A program made the position numbers and the translations under genes. Shown here in pieces: positions 9,990-19,593 of a DNA stretch of 60,761 nucleotides. Numbering within the stretch: the stretch's first letter is position 1; every line of letters begins with the position of its first letter. Under the pieces are notes generated by a model. It was not told where the DNA came from. It did not search any database and saw nothing but the letters and a program-made list of their open reading frames with translations. Source of the stretch: Symsagittifera roscoffensis (Eukaryota > Xenacoelomorpha > Acoela > Convolutidae); the NCBI RefSeq assembly GCF_963678635.1, contig NW_026971726.1, positions 1-60,761 on the forward strand, given 5' to 3'.

Positions 9990-10672
9990 GGGATAGACAA
10001 AGTACAACAAAGGATACTTCACAGGTTTGATTGGCCAGGGATGAGAAAAGCTTGCGAGAGATGGGTCAATGCCTGCCTGGCATGCCTCCAGGTAAAGGAC
10101 CCAAGGAAGATGAAGTTCCCCCTCAAGTCCGTCGAGAGCTCAGAATTCAATGAATTGGTGCAGATAGACCATCAAAAAATCTGCATGACGGAGTCGGGAT
10201 ATAACCAGATATTGGTTATAATAGATCACTTCACAAAGTTGGCGGAAGCGGTTCCGTGCCAGACAGCCTCGGCCGAGGAGACATTTGATCATCTGATAAC
10301 GTATTGGATATCGCGGTATGGTTGTCCAATGACTTTCCAGTCGGACAACGGCAAAGCTTTTGTGGGGGACTTGACAAAAGAATTGATGAGGAGATCGCAC
10401 ATTGCTCAAGCACACTCGACAACCTACCATCCACAGACCAACGGGTTGGTAGAGAGACAGAACAGGACACTGGTCAACATGTTAAGGGTTTACTGCTCAA
10501 GATACATGACGGATTGGGATAAATACCTGCCACAGGTAGTAGGGGCCTACAACAGTACGCAGCACTCAACGACGGGCATCAGTCCCTTCATGATGTTGAC
10601 GGGGAGGGAGAGCAATGCCTCTGACATTCTTTTACCCGGAATACGAAGGGAAAAGGACGTAGCCTCAGGCGT
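9990..10672 (+). pseudogene. pol: Integrase catalytic core (element 1)
   Basis: Same frame as 9303-9989. It contains the Cys pair of the zinc domain (CLACLQVKDPRK) and the DDE core: VQIDHQ, FQSDNG, and the Glu in TNGLVERQNRTL. These three acids would chelate the metals for strand transfer of cDNA into host DNA. Homology leaves this frame near 10605-10620 (about LTGRESN) and moves to the next frame, where LTFFYPEYEG follows and a further TAG (serine codon in element 2) appears near 10661. The core is complete but not expressible as one chain with its C-terminal domain. Confidence 0.8.
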
Positions 10673-10674
10673 AC

Positions 10675-12279
10675 GTGAAAGAAGCGATCAAAAGACAACA
10701 GGAGTTAAACGAGCTATGCAGGAGGAACACCGCGCAGGCGCAAATGAGGCAACGCAGAAAAAATGACGAAAAAATATTACCAGCAAAGCCATATGAAGTG
10801 GGCCAATATGTGTGGGTCTTCCAAAATGTCATACCGCCCAAGGGAACAAAGAAACTACTCAAGAAGTGGAGGGGACCATTCATGATAACGGAAGTCTATC
10901 AACAAGGACGGTTCTATCGCTTGAGTACTGGGCGAGCGGCACATTATGAAAATCTGAAGCCTCACGTTCCGTCCCCGGAGGATTGGTGCATACCGAAGGA
11001 CATGGAGGGTCTTGAGTACCTGGTGGTAGAGCCAGCGTGTGAAGTGAATGAAAAAGGCACCAGAGAGAAGAATGATGGTAATGAGAACTTGAGTTTGGAC
11101 GACAATGAAAAGATAGAAGTGGAGTCTGAAGCAGGATCATTTGTAGAAGAAGACTGGAACGACCCGGAGCAAGATGAGGTGCCGAATTGGATGGAGCCAG
11201 ATCGACCAATACCACCGGGAACCAGGACTGGCAATCGTAAACGGACCGGCATGAGGTACAACAGGTACGGGGATGACTTCTTGATCGATAAGATACAGCG
11301 AGACAAATTGGGCGAGGATCTACTGAGTGCAGGCGAACTGGAAGCCGAAGAGGAATGGCAGGTCATTGACGATGGTGGGCACTATCCGCAGGAAGACTAC
11401 TCGACCCCAGAATTGGAGACGGATCTCGAACAGAGTGAGATAGAGAGGAGGGAGAACACGAACTTGAGGATACTAGAGTGGATGCGCGATGTCAAAGACG
11501 AGAGCCGCGAAGGACAAAGCATTCAACAAGTCGACGTATCATCGGCAAATTATATGAAGGCAGAGGACCCTCTTTTCGGATGGACGGCAACAGATAGGCC
11601 ACTGGACATTCCTCCGGACAATTCAGACCCGACAACATCGACGGGGACGTCGATAAATATTTTTGTCCGGGGAGTGGGGGTAGGACTTACCCACACCGAA
11701 AATTTGATGATAAAGAAGCTCAAGGAAGTGAGAGAAACAAGCAAATTGGAACTGGAAGAAGAAGAACCAGAGCCTACCATAGGTCGGAATTTCAAAACGA
11801 AATTTGAAATACCCAATGAGTACTCGGAAAACATCATGATAACGGATAGCGACTTCATCCTGTCAAACAGGACTAGCGCGATCTGCATCACGGCGGACAT
11901 GAGTTTCAAATCAAGATTGGAAGCTGACTTCAAAAGAGAGTACCAGAACGTGGAGTTTCTGTTCAGACAGAGACCAGGACTGGGAGGGATGGCAGCGCTT
12001 CCACCATCAGTAGCACAAGTCCCGGGCAAATATCTGTGCTTCCTAGTGACGAGGGTCAATGACAGGAACACAATTGATCCCGAACACGTGATGTTGGCAC
12101 TAACAAGGCTACGAGACTTCATGATTGAAAGAGGAATAACGGAGGTCTCAATGCCGGTGTATGACCCAAACAGGGGCAAACTGAGCTCGAGGGAATTGTA
12201 CGCTATCCTACATGTAGTCTTTGCGGAAACTGAGATAATGGTGTATCTGCAAAAGAAATACTACTTGAGCATCGCCTGA
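10675..12279 (+). CDS. pol: Integrase C-terminal domain fused to TARG1-like macrodomain (element 1)
   Basis: 534 codons, opened after a frameshift and a TAG. Residues 1-110: integrase C-terminal module with KKWRGPFMITEV (GPY/F-type) and YRLSTGRAAHYEN. Residues 110-320: acidic linker with the NLRILEWM motif shared with element 2. Residues 325-534: a macrodomain-like block. Its strands fit the OARD1/TARG1 class: SDFILSNRTSAICITADM, GKYLCFLVTR, ALTRLRDFMIERGITEVSMP, VVFAETEIMVYL. Members bind or remove ADP-ribose. The loop that is IGCGLDGL-like in that class reads VYDPNRGKL here, so the catalytic Asp may be lost or relocated. Element 2 keeps the same fusion order. The ORF ends cleanly at TGA 12277. 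Confidence 0.75.
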   Translation: MKEAIKRQQELNELCRRNTAQAQMRQRRKNDEKILPAKPYEVGQYVWVFQNVIPPKGTKKLLKKWRGPFMITEVYQQGRFYRLSTGRAAHYENLKPHVPSPEDWCIPKDMEGLEYLVVEPACEVNEKGTREKNDGNENLSLDDNEKIEVESEAGSFVEEDWNDPEQDEVPNWMEPDRPIPPGTRTGNRKRTGMRYNRYGDDFLIDKIQRDKLGEDLLSAGELEAEEEWQVIDDGGHYPQEDYSTPELETDLEQSEIERRENTNLRILEWMRDVKDESREGQSIQQVDVSSANYMKAEDPLFGWTATDRPLDIPPDNSDPTTSTGTSINIFVRGVGVGLTHTENLMIKKLKEVRETSKLELEEEEPEPTIGRNFKTKFEIPNEYSENIMITDSDFILSNRTSAICITADMSFKSRLEADFKREYQNVEFLFRQRPGLGGMAALPPSVAQVPGKYLCFLVTRVNDRNTIDPEHVMLALTRLRDFMIERGITEVSMPVYDPNRGKLSSRELYAILHVVFAETEIMVYLQKKYYLSIA

Positions 12280-12773
12280 GTTGGGGACACGGGGTCTCGA
12301 GTTGGGCGTGAGGGAGGAGTCTTGAGTTAGGTACTGGGGTGCGGCACAGGTAAAGGGATCTTAAGACGTGATTGGCATGACAATTGAATTTTAAAAAGAA
12401 TTAACGGTGCTAAAACATAAAATGAATCTGCATGCTTTTAAGGAAAATCCAATTGAATTGTTTTAAGTAGAATGAAAATGATAATATTTTAACCATAATG
12501 GTAAAAGGGGGGTCTCTAGGTTAGGAAAATGACATGTTAAGTCTTAATATGGTTTCTGTTTTCAGATCAAGTTTGAAAAACAAAGTTGAAAATCCAACCA
12601 TACTCAAGCGAGAGACAGAAAGAGAAATCTTGATTGAACTCGCCATAAACGACACCTGCAGCAAGTATTTGCAAGGAAACGTTTCTAGAGAATTCTTGAG
12701 TTGGGTAATTCTTGAGCCGGTAAGGTAATTCTTGAGCTGGTTAATACTCGAATACATCCCGAAGTCACAGAGA
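12280..12773 (+). other. Spacer between pol/macrodomain and accessory ORF (element 1)
   Basis: About 490 bp without a supported gene. It contains repeated CTTGAGTTGG-type motifs (12290-12340 and 12695-12745) and an AT-rich centre. Element 2 has a similarly placed spacer (24733-25129). How the downstream ORF is expressed (splicing, internal promoter, reinitiation) cannot be told from the sequence. Confidence 0.5.
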
Positions 12774-13913
12774 ATGGCAGACAGGTTCTGGAAATCCATG
12801 CCCGCGGCCCTAAAGAAGCCTACTCTCGATGAGCTATACAGACGACTGAGGGACCTGGATTATACCCGAATAGACGAGAGAATGGCGGTAATGCTGAGTG
12901 CCATCCTCCAATTGGAAGAACAGGGTGAGTGCAGGGAGTCTGCAACGGAGGCTGTCTTGATGATCGGCTACACCACCGAGGGAATATCAAATCAGGAACA
13001 GACCAGATGGTTGTCTTGGAATGTGGATGGAGGAGTAAGGGGTTTTGATTTGGCAAGAAATCCTGGCCTGAGTAACAACACCGAATATGGCGCAGGAGAA
13101 TTCCCACTACCAACTAGGCCATCAGCAAGATCCACAGGCCAGAGCTCGAGTAAAGTGCTATCGATGACGCGAGCACAACAGACGACTGAGGCATATCCGG
13201 ATCTTGGTGTTCTAAAGAAAGAGCTCAAGAAGACGCAGAAGGTGACGCTCTTAGTAGTGAGTACGATGCTGGCTCTGAGATGGATAGAAGAGAATATAAC
13301 GAAGTATCGGGAGGCGACGACGCCAACGGCTGAATCAATATATGCGATAGACTACAGCAGGAGACTCGAGTTGTTTGAGACTGCGTGCAAATTATTCGCC
13401 ATACCAACGGAAGTCAGACACGTATGGAGCCGTTTGAGGTACTTTCCATGGTTTCGGGCGACACTGACGTCATGGTTGTACATGACAACGAAAGATCACA
13501 TGAGAAAGCATCAAAAGGAGTATCGACAGTTCCAGGCCGAGATTGGGCCGGAAGCTTTCAAGAGACCCCTGTTAACCCATCGAAATGCGATCACGACAGG
13601 ATGGAAGAGAGTGGGTAAAATGTCTAGAGACAATACCAAAGCGAGGGAATCAATACTAGAGGAAGACTTGGCGAAGAACGTGAGCTTGAGCCTGCACAAC
13701 TCCTTTTGTTTGAACCGGGAATCTAGGGTGAAGGCACTACCCAACCAGGCGAAGAGGTTGCAGGAGCAAAGAGAATGGATGCGATCCTATGAACAGCTGA
13801 AGGCTTGGGAGGAGATCGTGATTAGCTCCGATGATGAAGAAAAACTGTTGAGACAGTTTGCCGTATCTAGTACTTCAGGGAGCGGCACCTCCAAGGCGAA
13901 GAGTGCAAAATGA
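12774..13913 (+). CDS. Short accessory protein, internally deleted relative to element 2
   Basis: ATG 12774 gives 379 residues; the frame is open a little further upstream, but MADRF is the first ATG and fits the homologue. Residues 1-140 align with the N-terminus of element 2's accessory protein (LYRRLRDLD, TEAVLMIGY, DLARNPGLS). At KKELKKTQK (about 165) the alignment jumps to the C-terminal 200 residues of element 2's accessory protein: LALRWIEE, LFETACKLFAIPTEV, WFRATLTSWLY, FKRPLLTHRNAITT, LCLHNSFC-like LSLHNSFCLNRES. The SGNH hydrolase and about 2,600 codons between are absent, with the frame kept. Function unknown; conservation of both ends suggests they act together. No signal peptide is evident. 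Confidence 0.8.
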   Translation: MADRFWKSMPAALKKPTLDELYRRLRDLDYTRIDERMAVMLSAILQLEEQGECRESATEAVLMIGYTTEGISNQEQTRWLSWNVDGGVRGFDLARNPGLSNNTEYGAGEFPLPTRPSARSTGQSSSKVLSMTRAQQTTEAYPDLGVLKKELKKTQKVTLLVVSTMLALRWIEENITKYREATTPTAESIYAIDYSRRLELFETACKLFAIPTEVRHVWSRLRYFPWFRATLTSWLYMTTKDHMRKHQKEYRQFQAEIGPEAFKRPLLTHRNAITTGWKRVGKMSRDNTKARESILEEDLAKNVSLSLHNSFCLNRESRVKALPNQAKRLQEQREWMRSYEQLKAWEEIVISSDDEEKLLRQFAVSSTSGSGTSKAKSAK

Positions 13914-14206
13914 GCGGATGGTTCGAATGGATCTTGAGTCTTGAGAGGGAAAGGGGGCTTGAGTGTGGATCCGGGTGAAACCTGGGTTCACGAAAAAGAA
14001 ATTTTAACGAAACAGATATTGTTATTAATATGCTATATCTATTATATAAATCAAAATGCTGCATGAAATTTCCTAATTGAATGGGACAAAAGAAATTTTA
14101 AATAATTGGCTTGAAAAGCGAGAGTTCAAGGGTGCAGGTGTGTGCAGATTTTGATTGCTGTTTAGCGATAGTGTGAAAATTTTACATGGCTGTGAATTTT
14201 GATGGC
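13914..14206 (+). other. 3' noncoding end of element 1
   Basis: AT-rich, no gene. It includes the purine tract at 13943-13957. The expected 3' LTR start after that tract does not match the region 441-1326, so no direct LTR can be assigned before the inverted arm begins at 14207. Confidence 0.5.
13943..13957 (+). promoter_or_regulatory. Polypurine tract (element 1)
   Basis: GAGAGGGAAAGGGGG, an uninterrupted 15-nt purine run 30 bp after the last ORF, is the position and composition expected for the plus-strand primer of an LTR element. Confidence 0.6.
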
Positions 14207-14736
14207 ACAATCATAAAACACACTCTAGAAATTTAAATTAAGGACTCACATGTTGATGCGCTCAAGCACAGGAGGTAATTAAATGGGTGAGCAACTCTAG
14301 AATTAACTAAGATAACTAGATAAGTTCAATGTTTGTCAGTTTGAATGGCAGAGGTAAGTTTGAACTCTAGAATGAAGTTTTATGTGAACCATTGGGACAC
14401 TCCAGCTGTCCACCTTTCCGTCGAAGGTTCACTCTAGTCCAGTTCGAATAATTGTTCTCTCGGGAATACTCTGTCTTCTATTTCAGATAGGACAGCTCTA
14501 CTCTTGTTCACTATGATGAAAATTGCGAATAGCAATTTCCCACTTGTTTTTTATCTGACAACTTTCCCGCGATTGTTATTCGATCGTTCTGATTTCTCTT
14601 TTTCGGTTTTCAGTTATCGCGAGAGAATCGTGCATGACAGGCTCCATTCGAATTTTTGAAAAATTAAATTTCACCCCAAAATTAAGTGCTCTTGCTTTTC
14701 TCAAGGTCAAACTTCCAAATATGACCGACTGGCACA
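14207..14736 (-). repeat. Right arm of 530-bp inverted repeat bounding element 1
   Basis: Reverse complement of 441-970 with about five mismatches by eye. The outer end is ...GGCACA at 14731-14736, after which element 2's LTR resumes with TTCTTCGACC. Confidence 0.85.
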
Positions 14737-14968
14737 TTCTTCGACCTTTTTGCCAAAATGGCCGTTTCTGACGTTTCTCAGAAATGTTACGTAATCACTT
14801 CGAAAATTTAAAAATTAGCAATTCCCGAATCCTTTAACCTTCACGTTTTGTCCCATCGTTCAAATAACGTCGTTAATCCTTTAAAATCACTAATTCGGAA
14901 GGCTCGCTGCTACAATTTCGAATTCCGCAGAGATTGCATTTTTCACATTCTGGTCGAATGTCACATGC
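14737..14968 (-). repeat. 3' LTR of element 2, proximal (start) piece
   Basis: Matches 38295-38518 of the 5' LTR apart from a few substitutions and a small indel near 14861. It ends on the plus strand with CGAATGTCACA, i.e. the LTR start TGTGACATTCG on the element strand. Just outside (14969 on) is a weak purine run, GGGGAGCA, on the minus strand, a poor but correctly placed polypurine tract candidate. Confidence 0.85.
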
Positions 14969-15778
14969 TCCCCGGACAGTCCGGTCAATGTCCTCATTGA
15001 ATCACGCAATGTTCGTAAAATAGGTACAGTGTCATCGAACAGAATTTACAAAATGCACGAAATTATTTTATCCACGTCACATCGACTCACTGCAGAATAC
15101 AAATGGTATCATACTACATCACTATAGCCTTCAAATTCTTTCATTAATCTGCACATTGAGGATATGACTTAAGATAAAACATATTTTCTGACTTCCAGTG
15201 TCAATGTCCCGATTAAAACTTTTTCTCTTAGATTTAAAAGGTGCTGGCTTGCAGGACAGTCCTGCCAACCAACAAGCTAAAATTATCCTACTATGCTTCT
15301 CCCTTCGGAAATTTTGCTTGTTATTGTCCTGAATACTAAAACTAAGAAACTCTGTGGTTAGCAAGAACAATGAAACAATCTCCCTCTTCGAGAGATTACT
15401 CAAGCCTTCCATGTCACCACAAAGTGATCAGTTCTCCTAGCTGATTAAAAACAGTCATGCAGGCTGGAATATTTAAATATACTCCTTCACTTGAGCCTTT
15501 CTAAATAAATAGTAAGTGAGTGTCTCTAAAGCCACTCCATTAAATTCAAAATGCAAATTTATAAATGCAACAATTTCAAAACTCAACTAAATGTTTCAGT
15601 TTTCAATTGGTTGCTTGGTTTCTCACTTGAGTTTTTTCACACACATAAAACAATTCTGAGTTTTAACTTTTTCTTCATTACTCCTTTGTTTTCTTCTTTT
15701 TCCGTCGTTTAGAAGTTCTGAAACTTCTAAATTCTTCTAATTTTCGTCTCTTTTTCCATCTTGCTTTTCGGTCATTCG
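14969..15778 (-). other. 3' noncoding region of element 2
   Basis: About 810 bp between the accessory frame and the 3' LTR; AT-rich. A 93-codon frame (15412-15131) has no homologue in element 1 and biased low-complexity composition, so I do not call it. Confidence 0.6.
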
Positions 15779-17953
15779 TCAATGCTCCATTTCTTCCTCC
15801 TGTGATACTGACTCTGCACTCTCAGTCTCCGTATCTTGTAACACATCATTAGCAATCCGGACGCTGCTGGAAGCCGTCCTCCAACACTTCTGCTCTTCCA
15901 CCCTCTGTTTACAACAAGGTAGGGGATCCACGTTAGATTCTCTGTTCCTGCAGAAGCTGTTGTGGAGACACAACGTCAGGTTTCTCTCCAAATCTTCCTT
16001 TAACATCTCTGCCTTCTCCTTTCCACTACGTTCACTCGTCCTGCAAATTCTCTTCACAGCGGTGGTCACTGCATTCCGATGAGTCACGAGAGCTCGCTTA
16101 AAAGCTCCTGCTCCAATGTCCAGCTGATATTCACTGTACACTCTGCCATGCTTCGACATATGCTTTTTCGCATATTCATACAACCATGCAGTCACGTTAG
16201 CTCTGAACCATGGCATCAATCGTTTCCTCGCCCATATCTTCTTCACTTCCATCGGAATGCTTAGAACTATGCACATTGTCTCAAAAAGATCTAAATCTTT
16301 TAGACAATCTAACTTCCGCAACTGTTCTCTCGTCGGTGCCTCCTGTCTGTTATTTTCTCTCACATGAGCTTCCAGCCATCGTATCGCCATCATAACTCCC
16401 ACTATCACTATTGTTATGGGTTGTGATGAGTCTGGTAAACCCATTGAGAGCAGCTCTCCAGAGTCCAAGATCAACGCCAGATTACTACGCTTGGGATACC
16501 ACCAGGTCTGCAGCAGGCAGTGGCAGGGAAACTCGTCATGTGTCAACATGATGCTCCTCCAATTACGTTTTCCCGAAGCTTCCAGTAATGGTTCCACTTC
16601 CATCATCACTCGGTGGACTTCATCATTCTCGTCTACTGTATTGTAATCTGTAACAGTTGATCCTCCCTGTTTCTGTCTCTCAAATTCACTGAAGTTCCCA
16701 CTCACGTATCCCATGAACTTTATTCCTAATATTGACTCCAATTCTTCTTTGGTTCTCTCTGGAACTGCTGAGAACATCTTACATAGCAACTCGTATGACT
16801 TCTCGGACATTCTCGCCAGTCTCACACACTTCGGCACTGAGAAGGCTTGATCCACAATCGTTCTCGTACTCTTCACGTCCACAGCTACGAAATGTACAGG
16901 GTATCTGCTCTTGCACATTGGAGCCAATGTTGAACCCACCAAATATCGTGCTCCTGATGGTCTACAATAAATCTCACTGTGTCTAATGTTCATTTCCGTC
17001 TCGATTGCTTCCCTCCATTTTCCTATGTATTTCTGCTCAGTCTGCAGAACTCCTGGGAATACTTCTACACTGATGGCTGTGATGGCTGTGACCATCTCAT
17101 GTTTCTGTTCTAGATTCAATAGTGACTCTAAAGAACCAAACATGCTGTAGAATCCTAGTGCAGTCACTAGATTCACATCGGTTCCTCCATGGCAATCTGC
17201 TATCAGTTCCGTTTCTGTTCTTGCCCTCATCACTACATTTCCAAACAATACCGTCAATTGCTTGTGTTGTTTTTCCAGGGTCTTCACACAGTCCATATCT
17301 CCACAAACGTGACCCTCCAGTCCACAGACTTCCGCCAGACAGCTACCAGGTTTGACCCAGTCTTCTGGTCCCCAGCCAGGCAACTCCACTTTATCTTCTC
17401 CGTTGCTCTTAGAGGCCGTTATCATCACATTATATATGATGTTGAGGTCACGCAGGTTACAGTCTGCATTCAGTTCCCTCTGCACGTCTTGTGTCGCTCG
17501 CAATATCGAGTCAGCGTTGGGACTAGGACACCATGATGGCCTCATCAATTCCCACACTGCCATCAAGCTCGTCCTCAGTGATTCATCTGAGAATCCCAAC
17601 CCAAGCTCCACTCTTTTATCAGATTTTGGTACTGAAGGTGCAGTCACCTCTTCTTCCAAGACCAGTCCCAATTTGGCCTGTGGATTGTTAACGCTTTTAA
17701 TCGTTACAATTCTGGACGTCCAGAATCTTAGCAACACCGCCTGCTCATAATCGAAGAAGCAATCGCGTATGTCTTCACTCAGGAAAGGGTTGTACGCGAT
17801 CCCTATGATCCCGGATACATAGCCATACGATTTCTTCTTGATCGTTCCACAGTATTCACTGGATTTCGGCACTGCTCCCATAGATTCTTTAGTGAGTCTC
17901 AGCTCCTTGTTTGAGAATCTCCTGATTTCGTCTATCTTTTTCATGGGTTCCAA
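15779..17953 (-). CDS. Accessory protein, C-terminal segment (element 2)
   Basis: About 721 residues from ATG 17944 (the frame is open from about 17986). No family recognised. The last about 220 residues (ITIVIVGVMMAIRWLEA, LFETMCIVLSIPMEV, WFRANVTAWLYEY, FKRALVTHRNAVTT, LCLHNSFCRNRES) are conserved with element 1's short ORF and are the most constrained visible part; the first 500 residues have no counterpart there. Cys-rich stretches (CGLEGHVCGDMDC) may bind metal (inference). The ATG overlaps the TGA of the upstream segment as ATGA; because the acidic run before the ATG also looks coding, a one-base frameshift near 17985 in a once-continuous frame is more likely than a designed overlap. 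The C-terminus is Glu/Ser-rich. Confidence 0.75.
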   Translation of the reverse strand: MEPMKKIDEIRRFSNKELRLTKESMGAVPKSSEYCGTIKKKSYGYVSGIIGIAYNPFLSEDIRDCFFDYEQAVLLRFWTSRIVTIKSVNNPQAKLGLVLEEEVTAPSVPKSDKRVELGLGFSDESLRTSLMAVWELMRPSWCPSPNADSILRATQDVQRELNADCNLRDLNIIYNVMITASKSNGEDKVELPGWGPEDWVKPGSCLAEVCGLEGHVCGDMDCVKTLEKQHKQLTVLFGNVVMRARTETELIADCHGGTDVNLVTALGFYSMFGSLESLLNLEQKHEMVTAITAISVEVFPGVLQTEQKYIGKWREAIETEMNIRHSEIYCRPSGARYLVGSTLAPMCKSRYPVHFVAVDVKSTRTIVDQAFSVPKCVRLARMSEKSYELLCKMFSAVPERTKEELESILGIKFMGYVSGNFSEFERQKQGGSTVTDYNTVDENDEVHRVMMEVEPLLEASGKRNWRSIMLTHDEFPCHCLLQTWWYPKRSNLALILDSGELLSMGLPDSSQPITIVIVGVMMAIRWLEAHVRENNRQEAPTREQLRKLDCLKDLDLFETMCIVLSIPMEVKKIWARKRLMPWFRANVTAWLYEYAKKHMSKHGRVYSEYQLDIGAGAFKRALVTHRNAVTTAVKRICRTSERSGKEKAEMLKEDLERNLTLCLHNSFCRNRESNVDPLPCCKQRVEEQKCWRTASSSVRIANDVLQDTETESAESVSQEEEMEH

Positions 17954-18831
17954 TTCCTCAGGTTCTTTCTGTTCACCCTCATCGGTTTACTTTGCTGCAT
18001 ATCCAGCAGTGCTAGCAAGAATAAGGCTTTCGTTCGCTCATCGCCTTCCTTCAACATTTTAACACAGGTGTTTAATGCAGGTACTGAAATCTGCTCTATC
18101 AGGAATCGAATGAAACAGAGAGCATCTCTCCGCTTCGCACACGCTACTGCTGCTCCCTCTTGGACTATCAGATCCCTCAGGTTTGTCATAAGGAAAACCT
18201 TCTCCTCTTTTGATCTCTTTCTTTCTTCTGAATCATATTCTTCGCGAGTCAGTCCCATCATGCACCAGGCGAACCTGAGTTGCAACTCTGTTCTTACGTA
18301 AGGTACTGCCACGAGAGCATGTATTTTTGGCGTAGTCCTCATTTCTTCTTCGAAATACCTTAATACTACTGCTTTCCATGAAAGGCTCACCAACTGCTCT
18401 ATCGTTTCTGCTTGTATGTCGGACGACGCTAAAGTCCCGTACGCCTTCTGCCTGAGGGTGGTGCCTTGCAACATCGTTTCCAGATATTCCTCCATGGCTT
18501 TTTCGTCTTCCAGGGCAATCACATACCCTCTAGCCGAGTTTCGGTATTCTAACATCTCCATGTATCCACCGATGGGTTCATCTATCGACACAGTCTCCGG
18601 CACTGTTAGTCGGTTATATTCCACTGGTATTAGTTGTCCTGCGACACTTCCCTCTCCATGATTCATGGGAGATGGCTTGAAGTCTTTCATTGTGCTCTCA
18701 CCACATTGGCTGAGTATTTCCATTTCTAAGGTTGCTCCAGTCAGAGTGCGGTCACTCCTTTTGGATTTATAACCTGTTGACTTTATCCCCGCCATGAGAA
18801 TGGGTGGCACCATCGCTATATCAGTTAACAT
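17941..18831 (-). pseudogene. Accessory protein, segment 6 (element 2)
   Basis: 296 codons, same frame as the four segments upstream, separated from the previous one by TAA 18850-18852. Unknown family. Mostly helical-looking, with hydrophobic blocks (WKAVVLRYFEEE, CIRFLIEQ-like CFIRFLIEQISVPALN, ALFLLALLDMQQ) and no membrane-type segment. No counterpart in element 1, where this region is deleted. It ends TGA 17941-17943, overlapping the ATG of the last segment, probably because of a frameshift. Confidence 0.65.
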
Positions 18832-18849
18832 TTTATCTGTGCCAGACAG

Positions 18850-19536
18850 TTAATAATCACCTTGCCCCAAGTCCATGACCTCCTCAACTCGTTTCCTTTT
18901 CGCTGAATTACCAGCTTTCACCGATATTTCTGAATCCACCTTCGTCTTTCCAACTCTCCTCAGCATCACTCTGCTGCCTAACTTCATTTTCATTGCATTG
19001 ATTTTATCAATCACTAACTTTGATCGCATCGTCCCTCTCCTGGTTCTTGACAGATACACCACCTCTCCTTCATCGTCCTGCGGTGTCATCTTGATGGGAG
19101 AATTCGCTTCACTTTCATCAGTGGCTGAGTCGATCAACAACTCACTCAGTCTCCCTTCACACTCATCAAGCTTGTCAAGTACTTCTCTCATCAAGGGTTG
19201 GTTGAGACCCGTTTTCAGAATGGACTGGGTCCCATAGCTCTGAACTACGGTCCAGACCTCTTCCATAAACGCCACTCTGTCCAGTTTGCATCTCGTCCTA
19301 CTCTCGTGGTCTCGGTGATGTACTTCCCATTCTTCTTCGGGCAGCGTCCCCAAGAAAGGTACTCTGGCTGAGGCCTCTATTCTTCTCCTCCGAGGTGATT
19401 CCATGAGGATTCTCTGGTCGTTATTTCTTGAATTGCCAGGAGAGCTGCTCTCCGGCAAATTCTGTTTCATTTCCATAAAGGCTGACGGAGGCTCCAGTGT
19501 CGAGATGCCTTCATCGGCTGGCTCAATCGTTTCCAA
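18850..19536 (-). pseudogene. Accessory protein, segment 5 (element 2)
   Basis: 228 codons in the shared accessory frame, between TGA 19594-19596 and TAA 18850-18852; open sequence extends up to 19593. Acidic/Ser/Pro-rich start, then a basic Arg block (ESPRRRRIEA), a helical stretch (FMEEVWTVVQSYG, LDKLDECEGRLSELL), and a Lys/Arg-rich end (SAKRKRVEEV) resembling a nuclear localisation signal (inference). No recognised domain. Confidence 0.6.
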
Positions 19537-19593
19537 CGTGTCTACATTATTCTCAAGATCACTGAAGATATTGAAATCCAGACTGGATGTTCC

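Larger units (their letters stand above)
441..14736 (+). mobile_element. Ty3-type retroelement (element 1) bounded by inverted repeats
   Basis: A 14.3 kb segment inside the 3' LTR of element 2 and in the opposite orientation. Internal order: LTR-like 3' end (to 1326), PBS-like site (1338-1352), leader with two tandem-repeat arrays, gag, zinc knuckles/protease, RT-RNase H, integrase, macrodomain, accessory ORF, purine tract. Proteins align with element 2 over the whole length, so these are sister families. Oddly, the ends are 530-bp inverted repeats (441-970 and 14207-14736), not direct LTRs. Host sequence continues as AAG on the left and TTCTTCG on the right with no duplication and with 588 bp of the host LTR missing. 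Several nonsense and frameshift lesions make it non-autonomous as it stands. Confidence 0.75.

Noticed and set aside
11650-12279. dUTPase or chromodomain as the extra pol domain
   Set aside because: dUTPase motifs are absent and the strand/motif order matches a macrodomain; no aromatic-cage chromodomain pattern after the GPY/F module.
441-14736. Whole insert as an ordinary DNA transposon with TIRs
   Set aside because: The content is gag-pol with PBS-like and polypurine sites, no transposase is present, and no target duplication is seen; kept only as an alternative for the odd ends.
15131-15412. 93-codon minus-strand frame after the accessory protein
   Set aside because: No counterpart in element 1 and lies in the AT-rich 3' noncoding region.
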